This document shows positions 47,571 through 51,279 of a stretch of 51,279 nt of DNA, piece after piece. Each line of letters starts with the position of its first letter. Positions within the stretch are counted from its first letter, which is position 1. Under the pieces are notes generated by a model, which worked only from the letters and a program-made list of their open reading frames with translations, was not told the origin of the DNA and searched no databases. The stretch comes from Levilactobacillus mulengensis (GTDB taxonomy: Bacteria; Bacillota; Bacilli; Lactobacillales; Lactobacillaceae). The stretch lies in NCBI RefSeq assembly GCF_003946045.1, contig NZ_RHNW01000018.1, positions 1-51,279 on the forward strand, given 5' to 3'. Position numbers and translations under genes: made by a program.

Positions 47571-49412
47571 CTAAGCCAAGTCGTTGCCGGTGAATTGACT
47601 GTTGTAGAGGTCGGCGTAAAAACCGTCCGCCGCCAGCAAACTGTCGTGATTCCCAGTTTCCACAATGTGCCCATGGTTCATGACCACAATGTTTTCGGCA
47701 TTTTGAATCGTAGACAACCGGTGAGCAACCACGAAGCTGGTCCGCCCAGCCAACAACCGCTTCATCGCGTGTTGAATCAACATTTCTGTCCGGGTATCAA
47801 CCGAACTCGTGGCTTCATCCAAGATCAAGACGTCTGGATCAGCCACAAAGGCCCGGGCAATCGTCAACAATTGCCGTTGTCCTTGAGAAATGTTGGTAGC
47901 AGCTTCGTTCAAAATCGTGTCGTAACCGTCAGGCAGCTGCCGAATGAAGGTGTCCGCGTGCGCCGCCTTAGCAGCCGAGTAGACATCCTCTTCGGTCGCA
48001 TCTTCCCGACCGTATTTGATATTATCAAAAATCGTTCCGGTAAACAGCCAGGTATCCTGGAGCACCATCGCAAAGTGCCGGCGCAAGTCCGTCCGCCCAA
48101 CGGCGTGCGTGTCTTGCCCACGATACTTGATTTGACCAGCATCGACGTCGTAGAAGCGTTCCAACAAGTTAATGATGGTCGTCTTCCCGGCACCGGTTGG
48201 CCCCACGATGGCAACCATTTCACCCGCTTTGACCTTCAGATTGAAGTCCTCAATCAGGGGGTTGTCTGGCACGTATTTGAAGGCCACATTATCAAATTCA
48301 ATGACGTTGCCTTCATTAGCCGTTTGCTCTGGCAATTTGGCCGTCTCTGTGTCGGTCATGTCGTCTTCGTCCAGCACGGAGAAAATCCGTTCGGCAGAGG
48401 CAATCGTGGCCTGAATGGTGTTGGTCAGGTTAGCCATCTGCGTGATGGGTTGGGAGAATTGGTTGGTGTATTGCAGGAAGGCCTGCACGTTCCCCAAGCT
48501 AACCGTCCCGTTGGCGACCTGAATCCCACCGATAACGGCGACAGCCAGGTAATCCAAGTTCTTCACAAAGTTCATCAGCGGGAAAATCAGGCTAGACACA
48601 AATTGCGCCTTCCAAGCCGATTGGTAATACTTCCGGTTGTGTTCTTCGAATTCTTCTTGGGTGGCCCCTTCACGGTTAAACGTCTTGACCACGGTATGGC
48701 CGGCGTACGTTTCTTCAACCGTGTTGTTTAAGAGTCCCAAGTTTTTCTGTTGGCTAGCAAAGAAGCGTTGTGACTTTGGCGCCACGATACCGACCACTAA
48801 GATACTCAGTGGCACGGACACCAGGGCAACCAACGTCAGCCAGCCACTGATGGTCAGCATCATGTAGAGCACACCGAAGAACGTCAAAACACTGGTCACC
48901 ATTTGGGACAGCGTCTGTTGCAGCGTCCCACCGATGTTATCCATATCGTTAGCCATCCGGGACATCAAGTCCCCATTGCTATGGGTATCGTAGTAACTGA
49001 TTGGCAGGCGTTGCATCTTTTCCTTCAGGTCGCGCCGCAATCGGTAAACGACCTTCTGGGAGATCCAACTCATGATCAGTTGTTGCACGATGCCAAATAC
49101 AGCGGCACCGGCATACATGATCCCAACGACCAGCAGAATGTGGCCGATTTTGCCAAAGTCAACGGGTAAGTTGTGAATCGGGATTCCAGCCTTCAGTTCG
49201 GCCGTTCCCTTCATCACCCCTTTAAATAATTCCGTCGTGGCTTCACCTAAAATCTTGGGCGTCTTGATTTGCAAGACTACCGAAACGATGGCGAAGACCA
49301 AGACGACGAGGATACCGGGGATCCAGGCTTTCATGTAGCGGAACAACCGGATCGTCGTTCCCCAGAATTTTTGTGGCCGCTGTTTGGTTGCGGCACCACG
49401 TCCATTACGCAT
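47571..49412 (-). CDS. ABC exporter subunit with canonical ATPase site (second of a heterodimer)
   Basis: 613-residue half-transporter: six membrane helices (about 30-340) and a nucleotide-binding domain. Walker A GPTGAGKTT, signature NISQGQRQLL (SQGQ), Walker B VLILDEATSSVD with the catalytic Glu, and H-loop FVVAHRLSTI. The N-terminus is basic (KQRPQKFW). It overlaps the upstream ABC gene by 8 bp. With that partner it should form a YheI/YheH- or LmrCD-like multidrug exporter; the substrate is unknown. Confidence 0.93.
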   Translation of the reverse strand: MRNGRGAATKQRPQKFWGTTIRLFRYMKAWIPGILVVLVFAIVSVVLQIKTPKILGEATTELFKGVMKGTAELKAGIPIHNLPVDFGKIGHILLVVGIMYAGAAVFGIVQQLIMSWISQKVVYRLRRDLKEKMQRLPISYYDTHSNGDLMSRMANDMDNIGGTLQQTLSQMVTSVLTFFGVLYMMLTISGWLTLVALVSVPLSILVVGIVAPKSQRFFASQQKNLGLLNNTVEETYAGHTVVKTFNREGATQEEFEEHNRKYYQSAWKAQFVSSLIFPLMNFVKNLDYLAVAVIGGIQVANGTVSLGNVQAFLQYTNQFSQPITQMANLTNTIQATIASAERIFSVLDEDDMTDTETAKLPEQTANEGNVIEFDNVAFKYVPDNPLIEDFNLKVKAGEMVAIVGPTGAGKTTIINLLERFYDVDAGQIKYRGQDTHAVGRTDLRRHFAMVLQDTWLFTGTIFDNIKYGREDATEEDVYSAAKAAHADTFIRQLPDGYDTILNEAATNISQGQRQLLTIARAFVADPDVLILDEATSSVDTRTEMLIQHAMKRLLAGRTSFVVAHRLSTIQNAENIVVMNHGHIVETGNHDSLLAADGFYADLYNSQFTGNDLA

Positions 49413-51138
49413 CGACGGTATCCCCCTTCCGCAGTTGTGAATCGAGAATTTCTTGATAAGTTTCGTTACTTTCTTTCAGCTCGTCGTGGGTCCCTTGACC
49501 AACGATCTTCCCACCGTCGATAACCAAAATCAAATCGGCATCGGCAACCGTGGAGACCCGTTGGGCAACGATAACGGTTACCCCATTTTGAACCTGTTCA
49601 TCCTTCCGTAAGTCCTGCCGTAACAGGGAATCCGTCTTGAAGTCCAAAGCGGAGAAGGAATCATCAAAAATGTAGACACTGGCGCGCTTCAAAATGGTCC
49701 GCGCAATTACCAGCCGTTGCCGTTGACCACCGGAGAAGTTATCCCCGTTTTGTTCAACGACACCGTCCAGGCCGCCTTCTTCTTTAATGAAGTCGCTGGC
49801 TTGAGCGACGTCTAATGCGTGCCAAATTTGGTCATCCGTGGCATCCGGCATCCCAAAGAGCATGTTGCTCCGTACGGTTCCAGAGAACAGGACAGCCTTT
49901 TGTTGGGTGATCGAAATGGCATCGTGTAGCGCTTTTTGGCTCATCGCCGTCAATGCCGTTCCGTTCAGCTTAATTTGACCACTTTCGGGATCGAATAACC
50001 GGGGAATCAGGTTGACCAGCGTGGATTTACCCGAACCGGTCCCCCCGATAATCGCCACCGTTTGACCGGCCGTTGCCGTGAAGTTCACGTCCGTCAACGC
50101 TAATTTTTCAGCGCCGGTGTACCGGAAGCTCACGTGATCAAAGGTCAAGCTGGCTGCATCGGTGTGCAACTCAAGTGGTTGATCCGCATCGTTGATCTTA
50201 CTCTTGAGATCCATGACTTCGTTGATCCGTGCCGCAGAGGCTTGTGCCCGAGGCAGGAAAACGAAGACCATGGAAACCATCATGAAGCTAATTAAAAGTT
50301 GGGTCGCATATGTCATGAAGGCAACTAAGTTACCCACTTCCATGGCTTGGTGGCCAATCAATTGACCCCCATACCAAACGATTCCAATGTTGGTCCCACT
50401 GACAATCAAGGTGATGACCGGGAACATTAAGGACACAATCATGAAGACCTTAATCCCAGTCTTGGTGTAGTCCTGGTTGGCGCCTTCAAAGCGGTCCTGT
50501 TCAAATCGGTCCTGGTTAAAGGCCCGAATGACCCGCACCCCGGTTAAACCCTCACGGAAAACCAAGTTAATGCGGTCAATCTTCTTTTGCAGGCTCTTGA
50601 ACAGCGGCACCGCAAAGTACATGATCAAGCCGGTAAAAAATGCCAAGATTGGCAGGGCCACGAGGAAGACCATGGTCAACCGCGGACTCTTGACGTACGC
50701 CAGTACACCCGCACCAACCAACATGATTGGTGCCATCAGCATCATCCGTAACATTTGAACCATAACGTTTTGAATCTGCACCACGTCGTTGGTCGTCCGG
50801 GTAATTAAGGAAGCGTTCCCCACCGTTTCAAACTCTTCAGTGGAAGCAAACGTGACTTTCTTAAATAAATCGGTCCGGATTCGTTGACCCATTCTTTGTG
50901 ACTGGGTCGACGCATAGTAGACGTTCCCGGCAGCACCTAACACCCCAATGAAACTCAAGAGGAGCATTTGCCCACCAGTCCGCCAGATGTAGCCGATATC
51001 GTTGTTGGCGATCCCTTTATCGATGATGTCCGAAGTCAACGTCGGTAAGGAAAGGTCACAGGCAACTTGTATAATCATAAACCCAACAGCAAGGGCTACT
51101 GCCCACCAGTCCAAGTGTTTTCGGGCAAGTCGCATCAT
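49405..51138 (-). CDS. ABC exporter subunit with degenerate ATPase residues (first of a heterodimer)
   Basis: 577-residue half-transporter with six membrane helices then a nucleotide-binding domain. Walker A GGTGSGKST and signature FSGGQRQRL are intact. The Walker B reads VYIFDDSFSALD (Asp instead of catalytic Glu) and the switch His is Gln (VIVAQRVSTV). These two changes mark the non-catalytic site of asymmetric heterodimeric exporters. First gene of the pair; AAGG lies upstream of ATG-ATG. Confidence 0.93.
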   Translation of the reverse strand: MMRLARKHLDWWAVALAVGFMIIQVACDLSLPTLTSDIIDKGIANNDIGYIWRTGGQMLLLSFIGVLGAAGNVYYASTQSQRMGQRIRTDLFKKVTFASTEEFETVGNASLITRTTNDVVQIQNVMVQMLRMMLMAPIMLVGAGVLAYVKSPRLTMVFLVALPILAFFTGLIMYFAVPLFKSLQKKIDRINLVFREGLTGVRVIRAFNQDRFEQDRFEGANQDYTKTGIKVFMIVSLMFPVITLIVSGTNIGIVWYGGQLIGHQAMEVGNLVAFMTYATQLLISFMMVSMVFVFLPRAQASAARINEVMDLKSKINDADQPLELHTDAASLTFDHVSFRYTGAEKLALTDVNFTATAGQTVAIIGGTGSGKSTLVNLIPRLFDPESGQIKLNGTALTAMSQKALHDAISITQQKAVLFSGTVRSNMLFGMPDATDDQIWHALDVAQASDFIKEEGGLDGVVEQNGDNFSGGQRQRLVIARTILKRASVYIFDDSFSALDFKTDSLLRQDLRKDEQVQNGVTVIVAQRVSTVADADLILVIDGGKIVGQGTHDELKESNETYQEILDSQLRKGDTVDA

Positions 51139-51221
51139 AGGAAATTTGGCCTTCTTTCTTCTAAGGTTACTCTATAAAACATCAAAATTGCATATGCGAT
51201 AACTAAAGGTTGAAAGTTAAA

Positions 51222-51263
51222 TTGTACAGTAAAGGCCCGGCATGCCGGGCCTTTACTGTACAA
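51222..51263. terminator. Perfect 42-bp palindrome (probable terminator of an off-window gene)
   Basis: TTGTACAGTAAAGGCCCGGC and its complement meet without a spacer at 51242/51243, a perfect 42-bp palindrome. As RNA it gives a stem of about 19 bp. The T-tract is weak on either side, so termination is likely but not proven. Confidence 0.55.
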
Positions 51264-51279
51264 AAATAGACATGGATTA

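Noticed and set aside
47595..48731. 378-codon plus-strand open frame opposite the ABC gene
   Set aside because: Antisense shadow of a well-supported ABC exporter gene.

Overview
The window is a chromosomal segment of a low-to-medium GC Firmicute, almost certainly a lactobacillus (family Lactobacillaceae). The evidence is the family set (DUF2969, YueI/DUF1694, DUF1146, DUF1054, a GcvH-like orphan), the conserved lactobacillus order glyA-upp-atpBEFHAGDC-DUF1146-murA-mreB, a 6S-like RNA between rarA and a usp gene, and a D-alanine ligase with the Phe signature of D-Ala-D-Lac ligases. Base composition near 50% GC suggests a Levilactobacillus-like group; the species is inference.

Layout. 0.4-8.8 kb (minus): valS with a T-box leader, tpx, a 52-residue membrane peptide, thiI-iscS (tRNA thiolation) and ezrA (division). 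9.0-10.3 kb (plus): free-methionine-sulfoxide reductase and rpsD. 10.4-12.2 kb (minus): AI-2E-type transporter and DUF1054. 12.2-16.1 kb (plus): yueI-like, rarA, 6S-like RNA, a small membrane protein and usp. 16.2-42.7 kb (minus): an XRE/TPR regulator, a membrane GDPD, ddl, DUF2785, SPFH, gcvH-like, rodA, DUF2969, yidD, mreB/mbl, murA, DUF1146, the F1Fo ATP synthase operon, upp, glyA, sua5, prmC, prfA and tdk. 43.7-45.8 kb (plus): murT-gatD. 45.9-51.1 kb (minus): a serine beta-lactamase-fold protein and a heterodimeric ABC exporter. Much of the gene content serves envelope growth: MurA, Ddl and MurT-GatD make and amidate precursors, MreB and RodA drive elongation, EzrA acts in division.

The most unusual signal is not a gene. 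Intergenic spaces hold at least 13 copies or fragments of two related families (called A and B here) of about 150-230 bp elements. Each is a closed structure: a long outer stem, an inner stem and three hairpin arms. Stem sequences differ between copies while complementarity is kept, and the single-stranded linkers are conserved. At three loci the left end of an A element plus 50-150 bp of flank is directly duplicated; in two of these a B element lies between the copies. No transposase, tRNA, rRNA or CRISPR array was seen. Further oddities are a long structured hairpin beside the XRE/TPR regulator, a roughly 1 kb geneless gap inside the atp-murA region, a repeat-filled gap where atpI would be expected, and a perfect 42-bp palindrome at the right edge.

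All calls are from reading sequence and translations; no database search was run. Percent identities and secondary structures are by eye.
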